DNA of 64,000 nt, from positions 63,469,348-63,533,347 of the forward strand of contig OX344764.1 of NCBI GenBank assembly GCA_947034895.1. Reading direction: 5' to 3'. Under the pieces are notes generated by a model. It was not told where the DNA came from. It saw only the letters and a program-made list of their open reading frames with translations, and did not search any database. Shown piece by piece: positions 52,353 to 63,915 of this stretch. The stretch comes from Rhytidiadelphus loreus. Its lineage: Eukaryota > Streptophyta > Bryopsida > Hypnales > Hylocomiaceae. A program made the translations under genes and the position numbers. The first letter of the stretch is position 1; each line of letters starts with the position of its first letter.

Positions 52353-53057
52353 TAAGGTATTATGCTCTAAAAGTGCCCCTCTCCTTCTAACTGTCCCTAT
52401 TTTTAGCTGGAAAATGGAGATGAAGTGATCTTTAAATGGACTACTTTAGCAATTGAATGAATTGAGGAAAAATTATTTTTCTATTACAAGAGCCAATCAT
52501 TGTCTTTGATTTCTGTACATCTCTTTACAAGTTGGGGCATTAGAAGAGATTTCAGGATTTTAAGGGCCGTTTCAGGGCCGTTCCCGGCGCTGTTCCCCCG
52601 GCAGTAAAAAAACGCCGCTGTCAGATTTTTTTTTTTGAAAAAAAAAAAAAAAAAAAAAAATTTAAGTTCTTGAAATGAGAAACAAAGTTAATTTTTTTTT
52701 TTTTTTTTTTTTTTTCGAAAAATCTGACCTGGCCGTCTCTCGGCCAGGTCAGCACAGGCCGGGAACGGCGGATATCGGCGGTTCTCGGGGGGGGGTCGAG
52801 TTGGGAACTCGCAGCCCTCCCCGAGAGCCAAAACACATGTAATGAGACCTATGGTAACAAATAAGTGCTTATGTTCCAAATCTTTGAAAATTTGTAAGTA
52901 ATTCAAAAATTCTTGGAAAAATAGAAAACCACTTGTGTTAGATTTCACATTAATTTTTCTTTCTCTGAAAAATGATTTAAAAATACTTTTGTCCATAAAA
53001 ATCTATGAAAAAGGTGGACCAGCCCTTAAATGGTCACTTTTAGAGCATACTACCTTA
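52353..53057. mobile_element. TAAGGTAG-family MITE, copy 3, split by a nested insertion
   Basis: The ends are TAAGGTATTATGCTC and AGAGCATACTACCTTA. Compared with other copies it is interrupted after ACAAGTTG near 52,535 by a GC-richer foldback element of about 290 bp, then resumes with GACCTATGGTAACAAATAA. Confidence 0.8.
52536..52828. mobile_element. GC-rich foldback element nested in a MITE
   Basis: It starts near CATTAGAAGAGATTTCAGG and ends near CTCCCCGAGAGCC. Internal inverted arms pair GTCAGATTTTT with AAAAATCTGAC around long A and T runs, giving a strong hairpin. Related sequences occur at about 38876-39150 and 43200-43500. Confidence 0.6.
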
Positions 53058-53334
53058 GTTTTGTTTCTTTAATTTGTTGAATGTTATGCCTATGGTAGAA
53101 CCACCCATCACCAACTAGGGATCTATACCCAACCTATAGGGTGTAGCTATTTCCAACCAAGATTGAAATAGATTTCCAACCAAAGTTTGGAGTGTGATTT
53201 TTTTCCCTTTGCAAGGTTGGGACTGTAAAGTTATGACACATGTCCTGATGTAGTGAGCAAGAAAGTAGGAAATAGTGTTGGACTGTAAAGTCATGATACA
53301 TATCATAATGTAGTGAGCAAGAATATAGAAAGTA

Positions 53335-53666
53335 CACTAAAAAGGATATTTAGTGTTGGCAACACTATTTGCGAACCATGACACTAAATATCATTTACCC
53401 TACTAAAGTAAGTAACACTAAATGTAATTTCTAACACTAAAAGTACTCTATGGTAAATCTGAAATCTGTACTCTATGGCAAATCTGAAATCTGAAATCTG
53501 TACTCTATGACAAATCTGAAATCTAAAATCTGAAATCTGGTAAATCTAAATCTACGCATTGAAGTTTAGCACTACACTAATTGTCCTAAAATTGACATTT
53601 AGTGTAGGGTCAAGTAGGGTGGTAATTACACTAAATGTAATCCAACACTAAATATCCTTTTTAGTG
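53335..53666. mobile_element. CACTA-ended foldback element
   Basis: Terminal inverted repeats are CACTAAAAAGGATATTTAGT and ACTAAATATCCTTTTTAGTG. It is about 332 bp and is flanked by TA on each side. The interior has many short CACTAAAT motifs in both orientations and CTGAAATCTGAAATC-type repeats. Confidence 0.7.
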
Positions 53667-53712
53667 TAGTGAGTAAGAAAGTAGTTCTAGAATGATTGGA
53701 ATTGGAAGACTC

Positions 53713-53872
53713 TAAGGTAAACCACCCCATTATAGATAGAATGGGAGCAAGCCCATTGTGGGCAAAATTGTACTGGTGTACATTTCAAAACTTGAATGTA
53801 CACCACCATAATTACAAATTTGCCCACATTGGGCTTGCTTCCATTCTATCCATAATGGGGTAGTTTACCTTA
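53713..53872. mobile_element. 160-bp hairpin MITE
   Basis: The left arm starts TAAGGTAAACCACCCCAT and the right arm ends GGGGTAGTTTACCTTA. The arms pair over about 70 bp, leaving a short loop near TGTACATTTCAAAACTTGAA. Confidence 0.8.
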
Positions 53873-54037
53873 TATATTGGGTGTGGGTTGAGGCTAACTT
53901 TTGGCTTCCAAAATTCATAATAATTTCAATTTAAGGAAAAAAATCACAAAAAATTGGCAATGCCTCTGATTTCTATCTTTCTTTAGGGCAATAAATTTAC
54001 ATTGCCTTCTAGTGCTCTAGAACATGTGTGGAATTGC

Positions 54038-54765
54038 TTAACCCATAAACGTCGGGGACGCCATTTGGATGACTGTGCGATGGTGAGCAAGGAAAGTGAA
54101 AGCATTTTTTCATCCATTTTTTGCTTCTTGACCTTTCACAGAGGATTATGAAGAGTACCTCAGTGAATTTGTAATTTTGCTAGTGTTTGTATTCACGTGA
54201 ATCAGAAGTTAGTAAAAAAAATGGATCACAAAATATGCTATTTTCAGTGTATTTTGGGAAGTTGTTGCTTTACATCTAAAATTTCTCCACAAAAATGATA
54301 GTTTTTGAATTTTAGACCAACTATTGAAATGAAGGTCATGTATTCTAGTTTCTACTCCAATTGGAATTTTGAAAAAATTCGTAATATTGAATATTTTATT
54401 GCAATTTGAACTTTGGATGTATTTTCAATGCCTATTGCATTCTAATTATAGAATGATACGGGATTTGAGTTTCCACCATGATGTTTGTCACTATAATATA
54501 CACCCATGGTGAAATTTTCAGATTTTTTGAAATAATTATCTATTTGATATGATTTCTCTTCACTTTTTCTTCAGAAATTCTCAAAAAAATCAATTTTCCT
54601 CAAAAAAATCTAATTTTTTTGTGAAGTAAAGAAAACATGTAATTTCATCTCTGAAAAATAAATATAAATTTTCTCATGCATATCTAGTTGAAAAATGACA
54701 ACAAACTGAGTGATGGGCAATGAGGCCTAAAATCAGTGGTTATAGGTCCGTCCTTTAAGGTTTAA
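54038..54765. mobile_element. piggyBac-like non-autonomous element, copy 5 (inverted relative to copy 4)
   Basis: It begins TTAA-CCCATAAACG and ends CCTTTAAGGT-TTAA. Read on the minus strand, most of its length matches copy 4, including the segment around GGATCACAAAATATGCTATT. No transposase is encoded. Confidence 0.65.
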
Positions 54766-55760
54766 GTGGTCGACTATGGGTGGTTCTACCATATCCAGCT
54801 CTCGAAATTCCATCTCCAGTTGCGTCTGTCACCACGGTAGAAAAAATAGGCAATTTGTTATATTCCTGGAAAATTCATGAAGTGGGCACATTTGCGGATG
54901 CCCTTCTAGAAATTAAGATCTGCACCGGTCCTGCCAGCCCTGCCAATCCTGTTTTTGAGAGATCTGTGCCCTTGAATGTCATACTTCTGTTGCTCTGAAA
55001 CACGCCAATTTAGCACATGTGACCACTGATTGAAGGCAGTAAGTCCAGTACTCCAGTTACATATACGCGTCCGTGAGAGGCGATGGTTGAAAGGTGGAGC
55101 TCTTTTGGCGAGAGTTCAACCAGCACCCCAGATGCATTAAAATCAAAGAAAACGGCGTGTTTTCTGTAGAGATCACCAGGTTTCCATAAACTCAAACATT
55201 GCGAGCGCTTGCTACTTTGCTAGCTGTGCAAGCTAAGGTGCTACTGTGAACTTTCTGGAAAATTTCTGGGTTGTGGTGTGGAAGCTGCTCGGTGCTGTTC
55301 ACATGCGTTTCCAGTTTTTTCAACCGACAGCACCTGCGGAGTTCCTAAAGCAGATGAGTGAGCTGAAAAGGGACACTTCGATGTGTGCGTATATATGCGC
55401 ACGTATCAACTGCCCTTGAAAGTGAAACCATGCCAGCTTCGGAGAATTTCCTGGTCATTTGCGAAGGTAAGACTGTTTGTTGTGTGCCGTGAGTTCAATA
55501 CCTGCAGAACTTCGGTGTAACGCGATGATTGACTATTGGACTACGTGACAAACAATACTTCGTTGGCATACTCTGAATCTTGAAAAAGTGAAGGACTTTT
55601 TGACATGTCGACGGTCAACGAATTGGGAACTCGAGGGCCACAACTGAACTGCAAAGATTGCTTCTTGTGGTGAAGAAAATTTAGTCTATGATAAGTTTGT
55701 GCGCGTGACGCATGTCAGTAGCTAATCTTTAAGTCTATTTTTTTTAAGTTAATTGTAGGT
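54766..55760. other. Unique-sequence island without a resolved gene
   Basis: Moderate-GC, non-repetitive sequence lies between two repeat elements. There is a 72-codon plus-strand ORF at 54780-54998 and a 61-codon minus-strand ORF at 55010-55195. Neither resembles a family I know. It could be a gene remnant, a non-coding RNA gene or an exon of an undetected gene. Confidence 0.3.
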
Positions 55761-55835
55761 TAGGTTTCGATCTTTGCCCTCCCAATTGTTGAGACTTAAT
55801 CACATTAGCTTCACAATTCACAACCAAGGTACATT

Positions 55836-56266
55836 AGGGGTAGTCACACTTTCTTCACTTTGCACTTGGAGAATGGAGAATGAGAAGTTGGTGAGGGTTT
55901 GGAGGAGCCAATGGGAAGCCGTGGTGAGTGAAGGAGGTGTGACACCCCTAAAAGATGTGTTGAGAGTGGAGAATGGAAAAAGTGGAGAAGCAATTTACCT
56001 AAACCTAAGATTAGACATAAAGTTGGAGGAAAATCGGCAACAACAAAGGTAAAGCGGCAATGAAAGGTAAAAGTGTAGAGCACAAAAGAATCTTCTTAAG
56101 TGCTTATATCTTCCACACTCCCAACCTTCACCTCAAGAGGTGAAGACTAGGAGTGTGGAAGATATAAGCACTTAAGTATATTCTACCAACATGAAGCCAA
56201 CCCCAAGCCGCCACCTTTCCATTCTCCATTCTCCAAGTGCAAAGTGAAGAAGGTGTGACTACCCCT
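55836..56266. mobile_element. Foldback element with about 50-bp ends and an inner hairpin
   Basis: The left end AGGGGTAGTCACACTTTCTT is inverted at the right as GTGTGACTACCCCT, and pairing continues for about 50 bp through TTCACTTTGCACTTGGAGAA. A second hairpin lies inside (about 56092-56176). Confidence 0.8.
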
Positions 56267-57089
56267 ATTGGCATAGTGGACTTCCTCACTGGGGTAGGAT
56301 TTGGTTCGACTTATATATTAGGGGCCTTAATAAGATCCTCTCACACTCCACAATGAACTTTGTTTCGCATTAATTATGGCTTAAACCCAAAATGGGTCTA
56401 CAGCAGAAATGTAGGTCCTAGATGTGCCACGTTTTTTTGTATTTCTTCACCTCTTCTACCAAATTTGGGGCCTCTCATTGCAAATATGAATTCAAAATTT
56501 CCAAATTTTATCATGTGTTGCAAATGAGGGGGTCAATCCTCCATGCTCCTCACAACTTGAGGTGGTTTTGGGTGAATGGAGGTGGCCATTCAAGACCCTT
56601 GAAGTTAATGTTGTTGGTGGAGAACAGTGAGATTGTAGCACTATTGGAGTGGTTACCTTTTTAAGTCCAAACTGGGTGGCCACATGACAACAAAAAAAGA
56701 CCTCATTTCCAAAGATGGCACACCATTTCAGCCTCCACTTAGAAATTTGAGTTGACAAACCTTCCTTCTATCGCCGGACCCACTTCTCAAAATAAGCTCA
56801 GTCATTCACAAGGCATTATTGGATGAGATCTTCATTGACTTTCTCGCTTCTTGTTTGGCTTCTTCTCCAACAAGCATCTACTACTCCCAGAATCCCAGGC
56901 AAATAAGCGTCAGCAGGCACGTAGGGTGCCCTCATTGGGACCGGCTCTAACAACATTATTGTTCTTGTGTGGTACAGTACGTGATTATCTGCTTCATTTG
57001 CTTTTGAAAATTAAGAAAATTAACAGCAGACAGTTTGAAGATCCATCCTTAAATCACACGCAAATCACACGCAAATCACATACTTAACA

Positions 57090-58004
57090 TGCAAAGCCGG
57101 CTACCAGCATGATGCAAATGACACTTGTTGATTGCAACAAATCGGTGTTCAAATTTGAGGTAATATTACAAGCTTCCGTACATTACAATTGAGAGCCTCA
57201 CTCACAATCTAGTGAATCTACAGATTCTACAGGCATGCCTCAGACCATTTCGCTGCTGCAACACAACAAAAGTCGACCTAAGTTGCTCAAGCCTAATGTA
57301 AAATCGGCGAGCAGAATTATCTACAGTTGATTGTTAAATTCCTAAAGAATCATAGAATTGGCTCCAACAAGATTCGTGTGCGGCTCAGTTGATTGCATCA
57401 ACCTGCACGCGAGCATCAATTTCAGGTCAGGGTTTAGCACTTGAAGATGTGCATCCAAACCCTAATTCAACCTCAGAGCTCTTACTATGCCCCCCAAATC
57501 ACCAAGTTGATACATTTTGGGGTAATTAGCCATCACTTCTTAGCCAAACGTACAGCCAATTAGCTGCTGCTCCTAAAAGAATTGACACTAGCCAAACGTA
57601 CACTACTAGTGCCCTAAAATCTACAGTAAACTTTCTACACGATCGTTAAAAATTTTTGGAACACTTCACCAAAACCTGTCTTCAAATCTTGAAGACTCTT
57701 GCAACTTTACCCTACACAAGTAACATCATACCCTAATTTGAACTCCGAACCCTAACTCAGAGATGCACATTCATAATGGAACGTGATGTGAAGGAGGGAT
57801 TGCAGGAAGATCAAACAATGTTGTGCATGATTGTGATCTTTCAAACCCCATTCAATCCCTCGGCACCGCAGGCCTTGAGCATTCTACAAGTAAAGGTCTA
57901 GAGTCTAGATATGAAGTTGCAGAGACCGAGCTTCTGCTGACCTTGAGATTGGGCGATGATGGCGACAAGATTAAACTCCTTGCGAGGCAGAATTGGTCGT
58001 GCGC
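57090..58004 (-). other. LRR kinase 3' UTR and downstream sequence
   Basis: Unique sequence of moderate GC content follows the kinase stop codon. No other coding region is recognisable. The part near 58,000 is most simply the 3' UTR. Confidence 0.45.
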
Positions 58005-60820
58005 TCATCGCTCATGAGCACTTGGTGTCCAGTGCGAGAGAGACAGGTTGGTGGGGAGCGATCCGGGCGTCTCTGGCGGCGACCTTTCAATCTCAATCCC
58101 CGGCACTTCCTGTCGAATCTCCTCATTCCTTTGATGCGTGCTCAAGGTCGTCCTCAACCTCACTGATGAGCTTCGACCCTTGCTCCCCTCGCTCCCCTCC
58201 TGCGGCCTCGTCTTGATATGGTTCAGCATCTTGAGCACTTCAGTAATGTAAGGCCGTTCCACGGGATCTCCCCTCGTGCACAACAGCGCCACACCCAGCA
58301 CCATCGCCATCCGCTGCTGCTGCGTGCGCATGTCGCTCATCAGAATGGGATCCAACACCGTCTGCAAGGATTTCGAGTTCGAGATTGTTCCTCGGATCCA
58401 ATTCGGCAGCTGTTTTCCGTGTTCCAACGACTGAGGACTACGACCTGAAATAATCTCAAGCAAGACGATGCCGTAGCTGTACACGTCGCCCTTGATAGTA
58501 CCCCCCTGAGGCATGGACTCGGGGGCCGTGTACCCGGCGGAGTTCCCGAGGCCCAGGCCGTGGATCTTCGCCAGTGCGAAGTCGGCGAGTCGAGGCTCCC
58601 GGAAGGTGTTGAACAGGATGTTGCTGGGTTTCAAGTCGCCGTGGACAGTGGAAGGTTGGCATTCGTGGTGGAGGTACTTCAACCCTTCGGCTATGACGAT
58701 CGCCGCGTCGAATCGTTGCCCCCAGTTAAACTCCCGCACGGAGGAATCGTCCAAGGGGGGATGCAACACCGAATTCAAGGTGCCGTTCGGGAGATACTCC
58801 ATAACTAGAGCTTTAATGTCGGGGCTGCTGCAGTACGCGAGCACCTTGACGGATGCCCAGTGACGAATGGGACCCAGAGTCTCGAACCCGCTGGCCAGCA
58901 CCTTCTCCGCGGCGTCGTCGATTTCACCACGGCGGATGCCGAACCGCTTGACAGCCACCACGGTCGCATCGGCCAGGACACCGCGGTACACTGTGCTCTT
59001 GCTGCCAACCCCAATCGGGTGGGCGAAATTCTCGGTGATGCGCAGGATATCTTCCGGACTGAGCTCCATCTGCAGCTCCACGGAAACAGTCGCTGAGCTT
59101 CGCCCTTTCTGATTGGTGCGTCGCTTACGGAGTAGTACCAACAACACCAGGACCGCCGCGGCCGCCACCGAACAACCCACCGATATCGAAACCACCTTAT
59201 TCGAAGTGCCCGAGCTTGCACAATTGACCCCAAGAAGATCCCCGCAAAGTAGATTGTTAAGGAAGCTGTCCTTGTTCACACTGTCGTGCGGCAAAAACGT
59301 CGGCACTTCGCCACTGAGTGCGTTATTCGAAACATTGAGATACTTCAGCGTCGTGAAGTTCACGAAGTTCTGCGGAACTGGACCCGAGAAGTTGTTATAC
59401 GAAACGTCGAACGTCTGTAGTGTTGAAACTCCAGTGAGAGTGGGGAGACTGCCATTAAAACCGTTGTGGGAGGCGTTGAATGATTCTAAAGAGGATAAGA
59501 ACATTAGATTCCGCGGAAGCGCACCACTAAACCGATTCTCGCTAATATCGAACTGAAGCAGGGAATTCAGTCCTGAGACTTGATCGGATAAGCTCCCCAT
59601 CAACTGGTTCCCCGAAAGGTCGATCCTTTGGACGAGCGCCAAGTCCCCGAGCTCATTCGGGATGGTGCCATTGAGCTTGTTGCGTCGGAGTGAGAGCTGG
59701 GTCCTCAAGGGTAAATTTCCTATCGACGGCGGAATGATCCCATCCAGATTATTGTTCGACAAATCCACGTCGCTCAATTGTGGAAACGTCCCCAAATTTG
59801 ATACAAAGTTCCCCTCCAGTTGATTGTCTTGCAAATGAAGCACCGTCAGATTCGCGAGGTTTAGAAAAGGAACTCGACCTCCAAGGAGACCATTCCTGCT
59901 CAAGTCCACAGTTGTGAGACCTTTGCACATGTTCAGCTCCACGGGGATCGTGCCAGTCAAGTTGTTTCCCGACATGTTGAGCGTCGTGAGGAATTGCAAG
60001 CTGCCGAGTTCAGAAGGAATGGAGCCACTGAGGCGGTTGTTGCCCACCAAAACAGACGTCAAGTTGCTTACATCGCCAAGGGTTTGCGGTAGTGAGCCCT
60101 CCAGACGATTGTTGCTGAGGTCTAGGGTTTCCAACGCGGACACCATTCCAAGCTCCAGTGGGATCGGACCGGAGAAGGAGTTGTTCGACAAGTTGAGGAA
60201 CTGCAAACGACCGAGCTTGCCGAAATCCGGACTCAGGGTGCCGTTCAAACCCATGTTGGAGAGGTCGATGGCGGTCACGCGCCGGTCCTCGCCTTCGCTG
60301 CAGTCGATGCCCGGCCAGAACTGGTTAGTGCCGTTGCGCACCTTGCAGGGGTTCAAAGCATGGTTCTTGCCTTGGGGTCTCCACCAGTAGGTAATGTTGT
60401 TGGGGTCGGAGAGGATCGCTTCTTTGATGTGGAGGAGCACCTGGGCGTCGTCAAATGAAGTTTGGGTGGAGTTCGGAGGCGGACCCATAGGTTGTGCCTG
60501 TAAGGATCAGAACTAGATCAGTAACAAAATTACTCCTAGATTACATTCACAGCAACCGAGCAACCGAGCAACGTGACCGAATTGAAGGTGTTAAGATGAG
60601 GGCAAGAGAATCAGAAACGTACCAGTAATCTTCTGGAAGAAGAGGCTTGGTCCAATTCTAATTCATCCATGGAAATGGCTGCTCCTACTCTTACGGCTCC
60701 GACGTGAATCAACAACAATAACAAGCAACTCGCCAGAAGGAAGAAGCGCGAGAGTGAAGCTATGCTCTTGTGCCTTCGTGGTCTCGAGGTCATTGCTATC
60801 GTTGAACATCCTGGCGCCAT
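58005..60820 (-). CDS. LRR receptor-like kinase with atypical HGD/DFA kinase motifs, 896 aa, 2 exons
   Basis: Exon 1 (60820-60623) gives 66 residues with a signal peptide; a 125-bp GT-AG intron (60622-60498) joins in phase to exon 2 (60497-58005). The longest ORF alone starts at an internal Met and would lack the secretion signal. Order: signal peptide (to about 48), a Cys-paired LRR N-cap with NPC and GIDC (about 75-135), roughly 13 LRRs of the LxxLxLSxNxLxGxIP type (about 140-470), a capping CysPair, a transmembrane helix (about 500-522) and a Ser/Thr kinase domain. Kinase features: loop GVGSKSTV (about 562-569), lysine in VAVK (583), HGDLKPSN at 685-692, ADFALAK with D705 F706 A707, and APE (724-726). 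The catalytic Asp, metal Asp and lysine are present, but HRD is HGD (non-RD) and DFG is DFA. The ligand is unknown. The activation segment is short. Confidence 0.93.
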
Positions 60821-62250
60821 GTCACTTTCGATAATCCTGGCTGCCGGTAAGCTTTAATACAAAAAATTTAGTGCTCCGAAGTACCCGACTAGAACCAACT
60901 GCTATAACTATATCAAGATGATATCTAGTGAGTAACGCGTGCTGTCTGTGACTGTCAAATCCAACCAACGCTCCTTTAATGCCCAATTGTCGGTATCGCG
61001 TCCAGTTCTCGGCTAGCTAACCTTCACGCTTGATGCATGCACGAAAAATCCAGTGTTATAACTTCAATCTCTTGCTCTTGGATGCAGCTAGCTTCACCCC
61101 ATCTGCTTAGTTCCACTTACTATACACACACACACACACACACTCGCGCGTTCGCTCGCCGCGGCCTCCTGCCGCCAACCTATCTTTACACTGTTCGACA
61201 AACCCCCTTGACCAATTCTCATATTATCACGTCTGAACGATTTTTCGCCTTCGAATGATTTCGCTACCTGTTCGAATCCCAAGTATGCAACAACACAGGC
61301 TTAAAAGGGGTATTGATCCACAGTCGCGTCGCACGTTCCACCTCGTGTCGATCAAAATCTCCCCACACGTACTTGAAGGAGGAACTTAGACTGGACTGGA
61401 TATTGAATTGAATCTAGTTAACGTACGTCGTTGCGACGGCTGCCTGTCTCCAAGTTGACGTTCTCCGCGTTTAAGGACTGACGGACGGAACTCTAGAACT
61501 TCTCATTACTGTTGCCAGAAGTGGCTCCACACTATGAATAGCGGCTGAGCATCTAGATGAACCCGGCCCCCGGGGGTTCCGAACGCGAAGTCCGAAAACT
61601 TGGTAAGGGAGTACGTCGCGTCGGAGACGAAAACCAGCGACGACCGCTGACGGAAGCACCCAATTTCAACGCTTGTCAACTTTAGGCCTCCCGAAGTAAC
61701 GGTGGGCAAGGTGAATTTGGGACTCGCAAAAGGCCGCCGACATACGAATTTTTTTCATTTTTGTGTGTGAAAAGGGTGAAGCCGAAGTAGTTCCAAGATT
61801 TTCACACGGGTACACGCTCATTTTTCATCTGGTGGGGGCGTGTGCCCGCACTCGGGGCCTAGATTTCGTTGGAAGTCAATGTTTGCGATGGAAAAAAGGT
61901 CCACAGAATTGGAGACTTTGACTCGGGTGGATCGACAGGTGTGAGGGCTCGAACGCGACGGCGACGACGGCGACGACGGCGTCGGGGACTGATCTGTGAG
62001 GGGGCCGGGACTCTACTCGGGTTGCGACGGGCGACTCGATCCAAGCCCGTCGCCATTGGAACTCGGAACTGGAGGCCCATCCAGGTTGACCAGGTTGACC
62101 ATGGGCAAAGAGAGCTCAAAAAACTCTGAAATCTTGGCCTCGCTTACAGTTTTGAAATCAAGCTCCAATTTTGCTTCCAAATTTTGCACATCTAGAGATC
62201 CAGGCCTAGACCCCTCCTACCCCCCAATGGCAATAGGCCTTCAGTACCCT
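60821..62250 (-). other. Upstream region of the LRR kinase gene, with simple repeats
   Basis: Unique, GC-rich sequence lies directly upstream of the kinase start. It includes an (AC)n run at about 61123-61142 and a GACGGC-type trinucleotide run at about 61955-61985. Overlapping short ORFs on both strands encode only low-complexity Arg-rich peptides. This is probably promoter and 5' UTR. Confidence 0.45.
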
Positions 62251-62603
62251 TAAGGTAATATATTCTAAATGCGCCCATCTTCTTCAAGTGGATCACTTTA
62301 GCAATTGAAGAAAAATTGTTTTTCTACTATAAGAGTCAATCATTGTCATTGATTTCCACACATTTCTTTACATATTGCAAGTGGATGGATTTTGGGAGAC
62401 AAATAGGTGTCTATGCCCCCAAAATCTTTGAAAATTTATAAGTAATTCAAAAATGCTTGGAAAAGTACAAAACCACTCATGTTAGGTTTCACATCTATTT
62501 TTCTTTCTCTGAAAAATGATCGAAAAATATTTATATATAAGGAAACCTATGAAAAAGGCGGACCAGCCTTTGAATGACTGCTTTTAGACGGCATACTACC
62601 TTA
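62251..62603. mobile_element. TAAGGTAG-family MITE, copy 4
   Basis: The left end is TAAGGTAATATATTC, the right end GGCATACTACCTTA. It is about 353 bp, with small internal deletions relative to the other copies. Confidence 0.8.
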
Positions 62604-63915
62604 GTGAGGTTCATGAGACAAAATCAAGGGTAATGTAATGTCCAAGATTAATAAGCACTAATTTTTGCCCGGTGGCAACTAAGGTAGATCAACCCAATTT
62701 AGTCCCCTACTTTTGGCTCCAATTCTATTTAGAAAAAACATACGAATGTGTTCATTTTTCTGACAAAATCAATGAATTAATGCCTACGAGGGGTAACGTG
62801 ACAATCCTTTATTGGTGAGTACTTAAGGCAGTTTTGTAATTTCAAAGCATACCACTTCATAAATGCACAGAAATTATAGTTTTGATCGAAAAATTATAAT
62901 TTCACTTGGTTTTGATTCATGAAACAAACATTCACTTCCAAAAAATATGTGCCCCTCTTGGAATTGTCCCCAAGATATTCAAATTGAAAATCAGTGTGAT
63001 AATAGGCTTGTCTATCTTAAAGGAAAAATGTTTGTAAAATTCTCTTTACAAATGACAAGTAGGTCATATTTCAAAGTAGGGTGGGTAGTATCTTTGATAC
63101 AAGTGAAAGCAAAATTCATCACAAGCAAAAGTTACAACAATATGAAGATTAGTGCTACCCATAATCAACACTAACAATAATTTGCATACTCAAGATTATC
63201 AAACCCATATTTAATTAATTTTGGATTTTGTAGAGAATTACAAATGTTTTTTTAATTGAGAAAATATGAACTAGCAATTGACACTTGTCTATTTTATTTT
63301 TGTAATCCAAAATAGTCATTTTGAATTTTTGATCTTTTCTTTGATTCAAAAGTTTACATTTGAACAATTTATTTCATACTTTCCTCACTGGCCATCGGAT
63401 GTGATATTAATTTTGGACTATGGATTTGTCTATAATTAATTAATTATAATAGAAAACCCTATGAGAGACAGCATCCCCTATTTGGATTATGAATGTTTTT
63501 TAAAGTTCACTATTGAAGCTACAAGAAACGGACGAAGTACACCAAATATATTGAAAAAACAACTTTTGTCTATTTTTCAACAATACATCTAGCATGGTCA
63601 CTTGTTACTTCATGGTTGTTGTGCAAGGTTATCAATAGATTCATATAGGGAAGGGAAGAAAATTAAAACTTGCAAAAATGAAGATCTCATGTCTAGATTT
63701 TATTCATATCATATTTTATTTTGCCAAAACTATTCAATATCTACATCTACCTAGGGACCTTTAGAGGTTAAGAAATACAAATGATTTTTATTGGGTCTTA
63801 TTGTCAAAGCTTGTAGTATTTAGTTACAAATTGAAAAACTATAAAATTTGAAAGGTATTTTTTAGAAGTTCACCAAAAATTGATAATAGGTAGTCATGTT
63901 TAGGCTCTCATGTTC
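62604..63915. other. Intergenic AT-rich sequence
   Basis: No gene recognised. A short AAGGTAGATCAACCCAA near 62,680 resembles the ends of the hairpin MITE at 53713 and may be a solo end. Confidence 0.5.

Noticed and set aside
58218..60390. Several plus-strand ORFs of 76-158 codons
   Set aside because: All are antisense shadows of the LRR kinase exon.
61265..61290. Possible tRNA T-loop (GTTCGAATCCC)
   Set aside because: No flanking stems, anticodon arm or D arm could be folded around it; no tRNA or rRNA gene was found in the window.
61859..62129. Arg-rich ORFs on both strands
   Set aside because: They arise from a GACGGC-type trinucleotide run; low complexity, no homology signal.
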